Notes under the pieces: model-generated
Databases searched by the model: none
Told to the model about the DNA's origin: nothing
Seen by the model: only the letters and a program-made list of their open reading frames with translations
Program-made: the position numbers and the translations under genes
Part shown: one piece after another, positions 1-8,411 of the stretch
Position numbering within the stretch: the first letter of the stretch is position 1
Layout: the number at the start of each line of letters is the position of its first letter
DNA from: Lactobacillus helsingborgensis
GTDB taxonomy: Bacteria > Bacillota > Bacilli > Lactobacillales > Lactobacillaceae
Length of the DNA stretch: 64,000 nucleotides
Reading direction: 5' to 3'
Assembly: GCF_000970855.1 (NCBI RefSeq)
Contig: NZ_KQ034047.1
Span: 44,536 to 108,535 of the forward strand

Positions 1-525
1 ATCTTCCGTAACTGCACTTAGCCCCCGCTGTGCTCTCTCCTTATTCAATTCTTTTAGAAACTCCTGTCTAAATTCTGTGATTGAAAAATTAGTAATTGTA
101 GGAAATTCATGTTCACTTTGTGTTTGGTTGTCAGAATTAGTCAGTTTATTTGAATTTGGCAGTTTTGTCTGTTTCTTGAGCTTTTTAGCTTTAGATTTTA
201 CTTTTGTTTTAATAACCAATTTTGCCAAGACAAACTTATCTTTAGTTACAAAATAATATTTTTGACCCTTAATCTTTTTAGTTTTAAAGGATACTGCTAT
301 TCTTTGACCCTTTTTCAATACCTTCTTTTTTAGTTTGCGTCCCCTTTTATCGTATAAATACGTTTTCTTTTTAACTATAACTGTTTTTTTAGTAGGAGAA
401 TTTAAAGCAGCGGTACCAGAAGTATTTTTGGCATTTATTGGTGTTGCTAATGTAGATAAACCTATTGTTAAGCATGATACAGCCGAAAAAATGGTAATAA
501 TTTTGCGTATATTAACTTTTTTCAT
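1..525 (-). CDS. Secreted SLAP-domain plus CAP-like protein, 5' part
   Basis: The reading frame enters at the left edge and its first 175 codons are visible. The ATG at 525 follows a clear ribosome binding site (AGGAG). The product starts with a basic N-terminus and a hydrophobic segment ending near TPINAK, a typical Sec signal peptide. Residues about 45-105 are very rich in Lys, Tyr and Val (KKTYLYDKRGRKLKKKVLKKG, then YYFVTKDKFV), the pattern of a lactobacillar SLAP wall-binding domain. A lysine-rich linker follows, and then FRQEFLKELNKERAQRGL, which looks like the start of a CAP (SCP/PR1-like) domain. It is therefore probably a surface protein held non-covalently in the wall. The function of the CAP part is unknown. 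The 3' end lies outside the window. Confidence 0.75.
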   Translation of the reverse strand, partial: MKKVNIRKIITIFSAVSCLTIGLSTLATPINAKNTSGTAALNSPTKKTVIVKKKTYLYDKRGRKLKKKVLKKGQRIAVSFKTKKIKGQKYYFVTKDKFVLAKLVIKTKVKSKAKKLKKQTKLPNSNKLTNSDNQTQSEHEFPTITNFSITEFRQEFLKELNKERAQRGLSAVTED

Positions 526-740
526 TGTAATTCTCCTTTTACTTTTTATTAGACAGAAATCTGAAGTATTAAAACTATTGCAGTAAAAAATATTTTACTC
601 ACAGTTATCATGGCAAAAACTCATTAAATTTAATGCAATACAAGTTTAATTATATTATAAAATAATAGTCTGGGTTAAAATTTTTTATAAATAGGTTAAT
701 GTCTTTTTTAATTGTCCTTTCTGCTGCTTTTACTTTTTAA

Positions 741-778
741 AACAAAAAAGAACGTATTTGCAACTCGCAAATACGTTC
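741..778 (-). terminator. Rho-independent terminator of rplJ-rplL
   Basis: Perfect 12-bp inverted repeat (GAACGTATTTGC, 750-761, with its complement at 767-778) around a 5-nt loop. On the minus strand it is followed by CTTTTTTGTTTT. It lies just downstream of the rplL stop. Confidence 0.9.
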
Positions 779-810
779 TCTGTTTATTAACTTGTCCACT
801 GGGACTACAA

Positions 811-1176
811 TTATTTCAATGTAATTGTAGCGCCAACTTCTTCAAGTTTAGATTTAATGTCATTAGCTTCGTCTTCAGAAACGCCTTCCTTAACGTTCTT
901 AGGAGCGCCATCAACAAGATCTTTTGAGTCCTTAAGGCCAAGACCAGTAATGTCACGAACAGCCTTAATAACCTTAACCTTTTCTTGGCCAGCTTCTGTC
1001 AATTCAACATCATATGTTGATTTAGCAGCAGCTTCGCCGCCAGCAGCACCTGCAGCAGCAACTGGAGCAGCAGCAGAAACGCCAAATTCATCTTCAATAG
1101 CCTTTACCAGGTCATTTAATTCAAGAATTGAAGCACCTTTTAAGTCTTCAATAATCTTTTCAGTATCTAAAGCCAT
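811..1176 (-). CDS. rplL: 50S ribosomal protein L7/L12
   Basis: A 121-residue protein with the L7/L12 layout: an N-terminal dimerisation helix region ([19 protein letters not shown]), an Ala/Gly-rich hinge near residues 35-50, and the C-terminal factor-binding domain containing the conserved [21 protein letters not shown]. It forms the ribosomal stalk with L10 and recruits translation GTPases. It is the second gene of rplJ-rplL and ends in a strong terminator. Confidence 0.97.
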   Translation of the reverse strand: MALDTEKIIEDLKGASILELNDLVKAIEDEFGVSAAAPVAAAGAAGGEAAAKSTYDVELTEAGQEKVKVIKAVRDITGLGLKDSKDLVDGAPKNVKEGVSEDEANDIKSKLEEVGATITLK

Positions 1177-1227
1177 ACTTATGTATCCTCCGAAAATTTT
1201 AGATATAAATTATATTAATATTCAGCT

Positions 1228-1737
1228 TTATTCAGCAGATTCATCTTTTGAATCAGCAACAGCTTTAACAGCATATGCGAAATTGCGTACTGGAGCTTGT
1301 AAAACAGAAACAAGCATTGACAATAAGCCTTCGCGACCAGGAATGGCAGCAAGTTCCTTGATTTCTTCTTTAGAAGTCAATTTACCTTCCAGCACACCAC
1401 CCTTAATGTCGATAACGTCATAATCATCTTCGTATTTTGAAACAATACGAGCTGGTTCGGTAATGTCATCAGCATTATCAGTATAAATTACAGCTGTAGG
1501 ACCAACAAAAGTCTCACTAAGACCTTCAATACCAGCCTTAGCAGCAGCACGTCTTAAGTAAGTGTTCTTAACAACCTTCATCTTAACATCGTTTTCACGA
1601 AGTTCCTTACGCATGTTAGTAACTTCTTCAACAGTTAAACCAAGGTAATTAATTACTAAAATTGCTTTAGCAGCTTTAAGTTCATCAGCAAAAGCATCAA
1701 CGAACTTTTCCTTTTCAGCAATAGCAGCTTTACTCAC
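1228..1737 (-). CDS. rplJ: 50S ribosomal protein L10
   Basis: A 169-residue L10, the base of the ribosomal stalk that carries L7/L12 dimers. The start is a GTG at 1737 preceded by GGAGG; no suitable ATG lies nearby. It sits behind an L10 leader RNA and 51 bp upstream of rplL. Unusually, the gene upstream is phoU and not rplA. Confidence 0.96.
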   Translation of the reverse strand: MSKAAIAEKEKFVDAFADELKAAKAILVINYLGLTVEEVTNMRKELRENDVKMKVVKNTYLRRAAAKAGIEGLSETFVGPTAVIYTDNADDITEPARIVSKYEDDYDVIDIKGGVLEGKLTSKEEIKELAAIPGREGLLSMLVSVLQAPVRNFAYAVKAVADSKDESAE

Positions 1738-1769
1738 ACGAATTCACCTCCATCAAATTTATTAATAAA

Positions 1770-1898
1770 TTCCATAAGGCCTAAATAAAAACTCCATGCC
1801 AAGAAAGACATGGAGCATAAATTTCTTCATTATCTTCTGGCCTCGGCGGGAAATTAAGGCGTCATGCCACCCGAGTCTTAGGTAGAATTTACTTTAAT
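1770..1898 (-). ncRNA. L10 leader RNA (autoregulatory)
   Basis: On the minus strand the untranslated leader holds the conserved L10-leader core: GACTCGGGTGGCATGACGCC followed by TTAATTTCCCGCCGAGG (about 1842-1877). Next comes a hairpin with a U-rich tail. In Firmicutes this RNA binds the L10-L12 complex and lets it repress its own operon. Family assignment comes from the recognisable core and its position directly before rplJ. Confidence 0.85.
1786..1815 (-). terminator. Attenuator hairpin in the L10 leader
   Basis: Stem CTCCATG/CATGGAG (1792-1798 with 1809-1815), followed on the minus strand by TTTTTATTT. It lies between the L10-binding core and the rplJ ribosome binding site, so it can act as a regulated terminator of rplJ-rplL. 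Confidence 0.7.
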
Positions 1899-1899
1899 A

Positions 1900-1928
1900 A
1901 TTATATTAGTATTATATCCTAAATGCAA
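1900..1928 (-). promoter_or_regulatory. Sigma-A promoter of rplJ-rplL
   Basis: TTGCAT (complement at 1923-1928), a 17-bp spacer and TATAAT (complement at 1900-1905). It begins directly after the phoU stop codon, and I saw no terminator between phoU and this promoter. Confidence 0.75.
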
Positions 1929-1933
1929 GTTAA

Positions 1934-2602
1934 TTATTTCTTTTTGGGTTTAATTAATTCGAATAATTCACCCGAGCTCTTGTAGATAACCCAACTTGCT
2001 ATGTTAACAATATGATCGCTGATTCTTTCAAGAAGTCTGATAATGACAAAATAACTAGCAGAGGCTACAGCAGCATCTGGCTCTTGTTCAACCCCATCTA
2101 TGATCATTTGTCTGGCATTCTTATAATCCTTAAAGACTTTGGCGTGCCCAAGTACCGTCAATCTGGCATTTTTTTCATCCTCTTGCACATAGGCAGTCAG
2201 AACTTGTACCAGCATCTCACGGACTTGATGCGTCATGTTAGAAATAACCTTTTCAACTTCTGGCAGACGTGGATTGCCCTTAACTCTAACAGTTTCAACG
2301 GCAATACTATTCGCGTTTTCGCCAATTCTTTCTATATCAGTTGTAGCCTTTAAAATACTAATAACTACGCGGAAATCAGTTGCCACCGGTTGCTGAAGTG
2401 CCATTAATTCCAAAGCCTTCTTCTCAATTCTAACGGCTTCTTTTGCTACTTCCTTATCTTCCGCAATCATTTCCTGTGCTGTTTTTTTATCATGTTCGAC
2501 GAACGAGCGTGTCCCTTTATCAATCAAATCATTGACCAGAACTCCCATTTCCATAAACTGGGCATTCAATTTTTTCAATTCGTCTAAAAATATTTCGTGC
2601 AT
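1934..2602 (-). CDS. phoU: Phosphate-specific transport regulator PhoU
   Basis: A 222-residue protein made of two PhoU repeats. It contains the typical motifs EDKEVAKEAVRIEKKALELMALQQPVA (first repeat) and SYFVIIRLLERISDHIVNIASWVIY (second repeat), the latter with the metal-binding ERxxDH pattern. PhoU modulates Pst transport and phosphate signalling. It is the last gene of the pst operon, 15 bp after the second pstB. No PhoR/PhoP pair is present in the window. Confidence 0.95.
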   Translation of the reverse strand: MHEIFLDELKKLNAQFMEMGVLVNDLIDKGTRSFVEHDKKTAQEMIAEDKEVAKEAVRIEKKALELMALQQPVATDFRVVISILKATTDIERIGENANSIAVETVRVKGNPRLPEVEKVISNMTHQVREMLVQVLTAYVQEDEKNARLTVLGHAKVFKDYKNARQMIIDGVEQEPDAAVASASYFVIIRLLERISDHIVNIASWVIYKSSGELFELIKPKKK

Positions 2603-2617
2603 AATCCACCTCCAAAT

Positions 2618-3373
2618 TTAGCCAAAACGGCCATTAAGATAATTGTTAGTCATTTCCTTTTTAGGTGATAAAAACATCTCTTGTGTTGAGCCTGATTCGA
2701 TTAGCTCGCCATTCATTAAAAAGGCAACTTGATCAGAAATCCGACTTGCTTGTTGCAAGTTATGTGTCACCATAATAAAAGTATACTTTTGCTTTAATGC
2801 CATCAGTGTTTCTTCAATTTCGGCACTTGATATTGGGTCCAAAGCCGAAGTTGGCTCATCAAGCAAAACAACTTCTGGTCTGATCGCCAACGCCCGCGCT
2901 ATACAAATACGTTGCTGTTGACCACCAGAAAAAGCCAGTGCGTTTCGCTCTAAACTGTCTTTAGTTTCATTCCAAATAGCGGCTTGTTTTAAACTTTCTT
3001 CAACTCTCTGCTTAATCAGCTCCTTATCTTTAACACCAGCTATGCGCAAGCCATAAGCGACATTATCAAAAACAGAAAAGGGAAATGGCGTAGGTTGTTG
3101 AAACACCATTCCTACTTTCTTACGCAAAGCAACTAAGTCAATATGAGAATGATAGATATCTTTACCTTCCAGAAGAATTTCGCCAGTAATATTAATATCA
3201 TCAATATCATCATTCATGCGATTTAAACAGCGTAAGAACGTTGATTTGCCACAACCAGAAGGTCCAATTAAGGCAGTCAATTTTTGAGCAGGAAATGCCA
3301 AACTAATTCCGTGTAAAGCTTCAAAGTTGCCATACTTAAGTTTAACATTTTTTGCCTCCATTACATTTGTCAT
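2618..3373 (-). CDS. pstB: Phosphate ABC transporter ATP-binding protein (second copy)
   Basis: A 251-residue ABC ATPase with Walker A GPSGCGKST, the Q-loop region VGMVFQQPTPFPFSVFDNV typical of PstB, the signature SGGQQQR, Walker B VVLLDEPTSALDP and the H-loop VTH. The ATG at 3373 is preferred: its binding site AAAGGTGG overlaps the stop region of the gene upstream, whereas the upstream in-frame GTG at 3385 has none. It energises phosphate import through PstC-PstA. Paired pstB genes are common in Lactobacillales. Confidence 0.93.
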   Translation of the reverse strand: MTNVMEAKNVKLKYGNFEALHGISLAFPAQKLTALIGPSGCGKSTFLRCLNRMNDDIDDINITGEILLEGKDIYHSHIDLVALRKKVGMVFQQPTPFPFSVFDNVAYGLRIAGVKDKELIKQRVEESLKQAAIWNETKDSLERNALAFSGGQQQRICIARALAIRPEVVLLDEPTSALDPISSAEIEETLMALKQKYTFIMVTHNLQQASRISDQVAFLMNGELIESGSTQEMFLSPKKEMTNNYLNGRFG

Positions 3374-3387
3374 TAATAACGCCACCT

Positions 3388-4188
3388 TTATCCAAAACTA
3401 CCCTGAATGTATTTTTCAGTAATTTCACCTTGAGGATTAGTAAAAATATTAGTAGTAGTATCATATTCTAACGCATGTCCCAAGTGAAAGAACGCGGTAT
3501 ATTCACTAATTCTTGAGGCTTGCTGCATATTGTGCGTTACCATAATCATAGTGTACTTCTTACGCAATTGCTTGAGCGTATCTTCAAGTTTGGCAGTAGA
3601 CACAGGGTCTAATGCGCTAGCAGGCTCATCAAGGAGTAAAATTTCCGGCTTTAAAGCAATTGCCCGCGCTATACAAAGTCTTTGTTGCTGACCACCAGAA
3701 AGTGCCAAAGCACTCTGATCAAGTTTATCTTTGACTTCATCCCATAATGCAGCTGCTTTCAAACTTTCTTCTACTATCTGGTCTAACTTTTTCTTATTTT
3801 GCTGCCCATTTGCTTTTAACGCATAAGTGATATTTTCCTTGATTGATTTAGGAAAAGGGTTCGGTTTTTGGAAAACCATACCGATAGCTTTTCGTAATTC
3901 GTAAACATTGATTTTGCTTTGATTAATATCAAGGTCATGAAACATGATTTTACCATCAACTTTTGCTACCCGGTCGTTCATGCGATTGAGTGACCGTAAA
4001 AAAGTTGATTTTCCCGAACCAGAGGCACCGATCAAAGCAGTGATGGTGTTTTTCTTAAAGCCTAAACTAACGTCAAACAGCTTTTGCACAGTACCACCAT
4101 AAAAAACGCTTAGATCATTCGTAGAAATCGCACAGTCTTCGTCAGCAAAGGTCTTAATATACCTTTTTTGATTTTGCCAATTTTCCAT
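3388..4188 (-). CDS. pstB: Phosphate ABC transporter ATP-binding protein (first copy)
   Basis: A 266-residue PstB with Walker A GASGSGKST, the PstB-type Q-loop VGMVFQKPNPFPKSI (here IGMVFQKPNPFPKS), signature SGGQQQR, Walker B LLLDEPASALDP and VTH. The frame is open further upstream, but the ATG at 4188 follows AAGGAAAG and does not overlap pstA. It differs clearly from the second copy in the N-terminus and in Walker A, so it is an old paralogue and not a recent duplication. Confidence 0.93.
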   Translation of the reverse strand: MENWQNQKRYIKTFADEDCAISTNDLSVFYGGTVQKLFDVSLGFKKNTITALIGASGSGKSTFLRSLNRMNDRVAKVDGKIMFHDLDINQSKINVYELRKAIGMVFQKPNPFPKSIKENITYALKANGQQNKKKLDQIVEESLKAAALWDEVKDKLDQSALALSGGQQQRLCIARAIALKPEILLLDEPASALDPVSTAKLEDTLKQLRKKYTMIMVTHNMQQASRISEYTAFFHLGHALEYDTTTNIFTNPQGEITEKYIQGSFG

Positions 4189-4198
4189 AAAACTTTCC

Positions 4199-5092
4199 TT
4201 ACTTAATTTTTGCGGCCGTAAGCCGTTTATAAATCCAGTTGCCAAGTGCACGTGCACCAAAATTGAAAATTATGACAACAATGATTAACAAAGCTGATGT
4301 AGCAGCCGAAACTACGTTAACATCTGGGATAATCCCTTCAGTATTTACTTTCCAAATATGTACGGCCAAAGTTTCAGCTGGTCGCATAATATTTAAAAAA
4401 CTAGTAGGGCTGAACATATTCCAGTTAGAATAATCAACCGTAGAACCACTTTGTCCCGCTGTATAAATCAAGGCAGCAGCTTCACCGAAAACACGCCCGG
4501 CACTTAAAATCACACCGGTAATGATTCCGGGGAGCGCAGCTGGCAAAACGATACCATGAATTGTTTTCCAATTTGACAATCCCAAAGCCCAACCAGCTTC
4601 GCGCTGAGTTTGTGGCACTCCCTTAATAGCTTCTTCGATATTGCTAGTTAGAGTCGGCAAATTAAAAAAAGTTAAAGCCAAAGCTCCGGCAAGAATAGAA
4701 AAGCCTAAACCAAATTGAACCACAAATAAAAGATAACCAAATAAACCCACAACTATAGATGGTAAAGAACTTAAGATTTCAATAGTAGTTCTAATTAACT
4801 GTGTAAACCAGTTATCTGGCGCATATTCAGCTAAGTAAATAGCGGCACCCAGTGCAATTGGCAGAGAAATGATTAGGGTAAGCAGCAATAGATATAGTGA
4901 GTTGAACAATTGATCTCTGATTCCACCGCCAGCTTCAAACGAAGATGAAGCCGAACTTAGAAAATGCCAAGATAAGTGCGGTACTCCTGAGACTAAAATG
5001 TTACCAATAATTCCAACCAGTAACAAGACTACTATTCCCACTAAAAAATAAATTACGCCAGTAGCAATGCGATTAATTCTTTTTGCGTTCAT
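4199..5092 (-). CDS. pstA: Phosphate ABC transporter permease PstA
   Basis: A 297-residue integral membrane protein with about six transmembrane segments and the permease coupling motif EAGWALGLSNWKTIHGIVLPAALPG. The start is placed at the ATG (5092), just past the pstC stop codon. An in-frame TTG at 5116 would overlap pstC and has no better binding site. It forms the membrane channel with PstC. Confidence 0.93.
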   Translation of the reverse strand: MNAKRINRIATGVIYFLVGIVVLLLVGIIGNILVSGVPHLSWHFLSSASSSFEAGGGIRDQLFNSLYLLLLTLIISLPIALGAAIYLAEYAPDNWFTQLIRTTIEILSSLPSIVVGLFGYLLFVVQFGLGFSILAGALALTFFNLPTLTSNIEEAIKGVPQTQREAGWALGLSNWKTIHGIVLPAALPGIITGVILSAGRVFGEAAALIYTAGQSGSTVDYSNWNMFSPTSFLNIMRPAETLAVHIWKVNTEGIIPDVNVVSAATSALLIIVVIIFNFGARALGNWIYKRLTAAKIK

Positions 5093-5096
5093 CTTA

Positions 5097-6092
5097 TTAC
5101 TTACTCTTCTTTCCAATTAAATGTACTAGGAAATTGAACACTAACGACATTATTAAAAGCAAAAGTGCCAATGACCATAATGCATTATTAGGCAAAGTTC
5201 CCATGACGGTGTTACCCATTTGACTAGTTAACTGACTAGTCAAAGTTGCTGCTGGACTTACCAAATTGTATGGCATCAATACAGCGTTACCGATTGCCAT
5301 TTGGACAGCTAAAGCTTCACCAAACGCACGAGCCATGCCAAATATTATGGCGGTCATAATCCGTGATCGAGCTGCTCTTAAAACAACGTGATAAATAGTT
5401 TGCCATTTTGTTGCGCCCAAAGCCGCTGATGATTTGCGTAATTCCTTGGGAATTGCTTTAAAGGCATCAGCAGTTAAAGAAGTGATTGTCGGCAAAACCA
5501 TTACAAATAGGATTAAGGTTGCCGTTAAAATTCCAAAACCAGTGCCACCAAAAATAGTTCTAACAGCGGGAACTACAACCATTAAGCCCAGAAAGCCGTA
5601 AACTACAGACGGAATTCCGACTAAAAGTTCCATTACCGATTGCAATAGTTGTACTCTTTTACCAGATTCATATTCTGTCATAAATAGTGCCACGGCAATC
5701 GAAAATGGCGTTGCAATTAATGCTGCCAGCAGCGTTACGGCAAATGAAGTGACAATCATTGCTGCCGCACCAACGTGATTTTTGCCAGCCCCGGGATTCC
5801 AATCTGTTGAGAAAAGGAAATGGAAAATATTAACCTTATCGTCAATAAAAGTAGCCAGGCCATGCATCCCAACAAAGCCGATAATTGCCACAATTAATAT
5901 CCCTATTAAAATAATTGCCAAGAATGTTAGTCCTTTGCCCCACCATTCCTGTCGTGTTTCTTTAGAAGGTTTTGTTAAACGGGCAATATCAATATCTTTA
6001 GGATCTATGCCTTTAAATTTAACGTGTGGGACTTTTTGTTCGGCAAGCGCATCTTCAACAACTTGTTGTAAGTCTTGTTCTTTTTCTGCCAT
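5097..6092 (-). CDS. pstC: Phosphate ABC transporter permease PstC
   Basis: A 331-residue permease. It has a hydrophilic N-terminal extension of about 55 residues, then six transmembrane segments, with the coupling motif ELRKSSAALGATKWQTIYHVVL near residues 218-240. The start codon follows the pstS stop by one base, so translation is probably coupled. It is the partner of PstA in the inner channel. Confidence 0.94.
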   Translation of the reverse strand: MAEKEQDLQQVVEDALAEQKVPHVKFKGIDPKDIDIARLTKPSKETRQEWWGKGLTFLAIILIGILIVAIIGFVGMHGLATFIDDKVNIFHFLFSTDWNPGAGKNHVGAAAMIVTSFAVTLLAALIATPFSIAVALFMTEYESGKRVQLLQSVMELLVGIPSVVYGFLGLMVVVPAVRTIFGGTGFGILTATLILFVMVLPTITSLTADAFKAIPKELRKSSAALGATKWQTIYHVVLRAARSRIMTAIIFGMARAFGEALAVQMAIGNAVLMPYNLVSPAATLTSQLTSQMGNTVMGTLPNNALWSLALLLLIMSLVFNFLVHLIGKKSK

Positions 6093-6093
6093 T

Positions 6094-6960
6094 TTATTTA
6101 CCTATCTTTGTAACTTTATTTTGACTATCGCGTGAAACTTTCATTTCGTGAATACTAATATAGCCAATTTTAGGTACTAACTCTGTTTGCACCTTTTTAC
6201 CTAATACATACTTGATAAAAGCGGCTGTTGCCTTATTAGGCTTGCCCTTGGTGTACATATGCTCGTATGACCATAAAGGCCATTTATTGGTGGGAATATT
6301 TTTATTATCAGGCTTGACATGATCAATACTAATTTTTTGAATATTTTGATCATTAGCATACGGAAAAGAAATATAAGAAATTGTTCCTGGGGTTGAGTTA
6401 ACTATCTTCTTAACTGTCCCATTAGAATCTTGTTCTTGTGAATTAACAGCATCTTTGCCGTTTAAAATCAAGTCCTCAAAAGTAGAGCGCGTACCGCTAC
6501 CACGCGAACGGTTAATCACTATAATGGGCTGATTTTTACCACCGACTTCACGCCAATTTTTAATTTTACCGGTAAAAATCGCAGAAAGTTGTTCAACAGA
6601 TAAATTTTTAACGCCGACGCCTTTGTTGGCAATAGGAACGATTCCTACTACCGCAACAGGATAGTCCTCTAATTTTTTGGCATCAATACCTTTTTGTGTT
6701 TCAGCAAAAACATCTGATGTCCCTACTTCAACTGCTCCTGCCTGAACTTGACTCAGACCTGTACCTGATCCGCCGCCTTGGACAACAATGTTGCTACTCA
6801 TATGTGCCAAGCGGTAATCGTTGCCGGCCTGCTCAACTAAAGGTTGCAGGGCACTAGAGCCGACAATAGTAATTTTTTCTCGGCTTTGACTGCAACCTAC
6901 CCAAAAAAGTGGCACAAATAAAGATAGTAGCAGCAGTTTGCCAAAATTACTTTTTTTCAT
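6094..6960 (-). CDS. pstS: Phosphate-binding lipoprotein PstS
   Basis: A 288-residue substrate-binding protein. The ATG at 6960 follows GAGGGAG. The N-terminus is a lipoprotein signal with the lipobox FWVGC, so the mature protein is anchored at Cys on the outer membrane face. Phosphate-binding patterns are visible: VGSSALQPL near the mature N-terminus, GGGSGTGLSQVQ, and RSRGSGTRSTFEDL. It is the first gene of pstS-C-A-B-B-phoU and delivers phosphate to PstCA. Confidence 0.95.
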   Translation of the reverse strand: MKKSNFGKLLLLSLFVPLFWVGCSQSREKITIVGSSALQPLVEQAGNDYRLAHMSSNIVVQGGGSGTGLSQVQAGAVEVGTSDVFAETQKGIDAKKLEDYPVAVVGIVPIANKGVGVKNLSVEQLSAIFTGKIKNWREVGGKNQPIIVINRSRGSGTRSTFEDLILNGKDAVNSQEQDSNGTVKKIVNSTPGTISYISFPYANDQNIQKISIDHVKPDNKNIPTNKWPLWSYEHMYTKGKPNKATAAFIKYVLGKKVQTELVPKIGYISIHEMKVSRDSQNKVTKIGK

Positions 6961-6993
6961 AATAACTCCCTCAGTCAAATAAAATTCAGCTCT

Positions 6994-7022
6994 AGTTTAT
7001 CAAATCTTTTACTATTGACCAA
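6994..7022 (-). promoter_or_regulatory. Possible pst operon promoter
   Basis: TTGGTC (complement at 7017-7022), a 17-bp spacer and TAAACT (complement at 6994-6999), 34 bp before the pstS start. The -35 match is weak, as expected for an activator-dependent promoter. I did not find a clear direct-repeat Pho box. Confidence 0.4.
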
Positions 7023-7043
7023 TCATAATTACTTAAACATAGA

Positions 7044-7082
7044 TAAAAAAGCAACTTGCCCAAGCAGGCGAAGTTGCTTTTA
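7044..7082 (-). terminator. Terminator of rplK-rplA
   Basis: Inverted repeat AAAGCAACTT/AAGTTGCTTT flanking a short GC-rich loop, with a U-run (CTTTTTTATC) on the minus strand. It separates the L11-L1 unit from the pst operon. Confidence 0.85.
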
Positions 7083-7096
7083 ACACTTATTCATTT

Positions 7097-7789
7097 TTAG
7101 TCCAAGTTTAATGGATCAAGTTTAATTCCAGGGCCAAAAGTTGCAGCTACAGCTACACTCTTAATGTATTGACCTTTAGCAGCAGATGGACGCGCACGCA
7201 AAATCACGTCACGCAATGCATCAAAGTTTTCAATTAATTGCTCATCAGTAAATGAAACTTTACCAATAGCAGCATGAATAGCAGCTTGACGGTCAACACG
7301 GTATTCAACTTGACCAGCTTTAACGTTCTTAACGGCTTTTTCAATATCCATTGTAACGGTACCAGTCTTAGGGTTTGGCATTAAGCCTTTAGGTCCCAAG
7401 ATACGGCCCAAACGTCCTACTTTAGCCATCATAGTTGGCGTAGCAACAACTACGTCAAAGTCCAAGTAACCGTTTTGTACTTTTTCAACTAAGTCGTCAG
7501 AACCAACTTCATCAGCGCCGGCAGCTTTAGCTTGTTCAGCTTGTGGACCATCAGCAAAAACAATCACCTTTTGGGTTTTACCGGTACCATTTGGTAAAAC
7601 AAGTGATCCACGAATTTGTTGGTCAGCTTGTTTAGGGTCAACACTCAAATTGTATGAAACTTCAACTGATGCATCAAAGCCTGCGTATGAAGTTTCTTTA
7701 ACTAACTTAATTGCTTCAGCAACTGAATATAATTTCTTTGAATCTACTTTTTTAGCAGCTTCTAAATATTTTTTACCATGCTTTGGCAT
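7097..7789 (-). CDS. rplA: 50S ribosomal protein L1
   Basis: A 230-residue L1 with the conserved [18 protein letters not shown] segment (about residues 129-146). It binds the 23S rRNA L1 stalk and usually represses its own operon by binding a mimic in the mRNA. Such an element lies directly upstream at 7809-7837. The gene is followed by a terminator and then by pstS. Confidence 0.97.
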   Translation of the reverse strand: MPKHGKKYLEAAKKVDSKKLYSVAEAIKLVKETSYAGFDASVEVSYNLSVDPKQADQQIRGSLVLPNGTGKTQKVIVFADGPQAEQAKAAGADEVGSDDLVEKVQNGYLDFDVVVATPTMMAKVGRLGRILGPKGLMPNPKTGTVTMDIEKAVKNVKAGQVEYRVDRQAAIHAAIGKVSFTDEQLIENFDALRDVILRARPSAAKGQYIKSVAVAATFGPGIKLDPLNLD

Positions 7790-7808
7790 GTGATTTCCTC
7801 CTTAATAT

Positions 7809-7837
7809 GTGGTCAAACGAGCTTAAGCTCTCCCACC
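7809..7837 (-). promoter_or_regulatory. L1-operator-like RNA element before rplA
   Basis: On the minus strand: GGTGGGAG, a short hairpin GAGCTTAAGCTC, then GTTTGACCAC. The outer GTGG pairs with CCAC and leaves an asymmetric internal loop, as in L1 binding sites of mRNA and 23S rRNA. The same architecture occurs before rplK at 8311-8348. The L1 role is inferred from this shape and from the neighbouring gene. Confidence 0.6.
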
Positions 7838-7859
7838 TAAATTGTTATAAATAACAGGA

Positions 7860-8285
7860 TTAGTCTTCGACTTCGATACCCATGCTTCTAGCAGTGCCTT
7901 CGATCATCCGCATAGCAGCTTCGACATCAGCAGCATTAAGGTCCTTCATCTTAGTTTCAGCGATTTCCTTAACTTGATCCTTGGTAACCTTACCAACTTT
8001 CTTAGTATTTGGTTCACCGGATGCCTTATCAATCTTAGCAGCTTGTTTCAAAAGAACTGGAGCTGGTGGAGTCTTAGTAACGAATTCAAATGAACGATCT
8101 TCGTATACTGTAATGACTACAGGAATAATCATGCCTTTTTGGTCAGCTGTTCTAGCATTGAAGTCCTTAGTAAAACCAACAATGTTAATACCAGCTTGAC
8201 CTAAAGCTGGACCAACTGGTGGAGCGGGTGTTGCAGCTCCAGCTGGTATTTGTAATTTAACAACATTTATAACTTTCTTTGCCAC
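7860..8285 (-). CDS. rplK: 50S ribosomal protein L11
   Basis: A 141-residue L11 with the conserved [23 protein letters not shown]-terminal region (thiostrepton/GTPase-centre binding). The start is the GTG at 8285, preceded by AAGGAGG. The frame stays open upstream to 8348, but that extension covers the leader RNA and has no family counterpart. First gene of rplK-rplA. Confidence 0.96.
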   Translation of the reverse strand: MAKKVINVVKLQIPAGAATPAPPVGPALGQAGINIVGFTKDFNARTADQKGMIIPVVITVYEDRSFEFVTKTPPAPVLLKQAAKIDKASGEPNTKKVGKVTKDQVKEIAETKMKDLNAADVEAAMRMIEGTARSMGIEVED

Positions 8286-8310
8286 GGTCAAAACCTCCTT
8301 GATTCCGTGC

Positions 8311-8348
8311 GTGGTTAAAATGGAAGAGTTACCTACTCTTCCTCCCAC
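8311..8348 (-). promoter_or_regulatory. L1-operator-like RNA element before rplK
   Basis: On the minus strand: GTGGGAG, hairpin GGAAGAG-loop-CTCTTCC, then ATTTTAACCAC. The outer stem GTGG/CCAC encloses a GGAG-rich loop, the same plan as the element before rplA. It lies in the 5' untranslated region of rplK-rplA and is probably the site of feedback by L1. Confidence 0.6.
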
Positions 8349-8368
8349 AATAATAAAAGTACTTTAAT

Positions 8369-8397
8369 ATATTATCATCGTTTTAGTAATTTTGCAA
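8369..8397 (-). promoter_or_regulatory. Sigma-A promoter of rplK-rplA
   Basis: TTGCAA (8392-8397), 17-bp spacer, TAATAT (complement at 8369-8374) on the minus strand, directly before the L1-type leader element. Confidence 0.7.
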
Positions 8398-8411
8398 TAA
8401 ATGACTTATTA

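Noticed and set aside
622-635. A 14-bp palindrome cattaaatttaatg before the SLAP protein gene
   Set aside because: Short and A/T-rich; expected by chance in this sequence, and not clearly placed relative to a promoter.
2618-4188. Considered a recent tandem duplication of pstB
   Set aside because: The two proteins differ strongly at the N-terminus and around Walker A. Paired pstB genes are normal in Lactobacillales.
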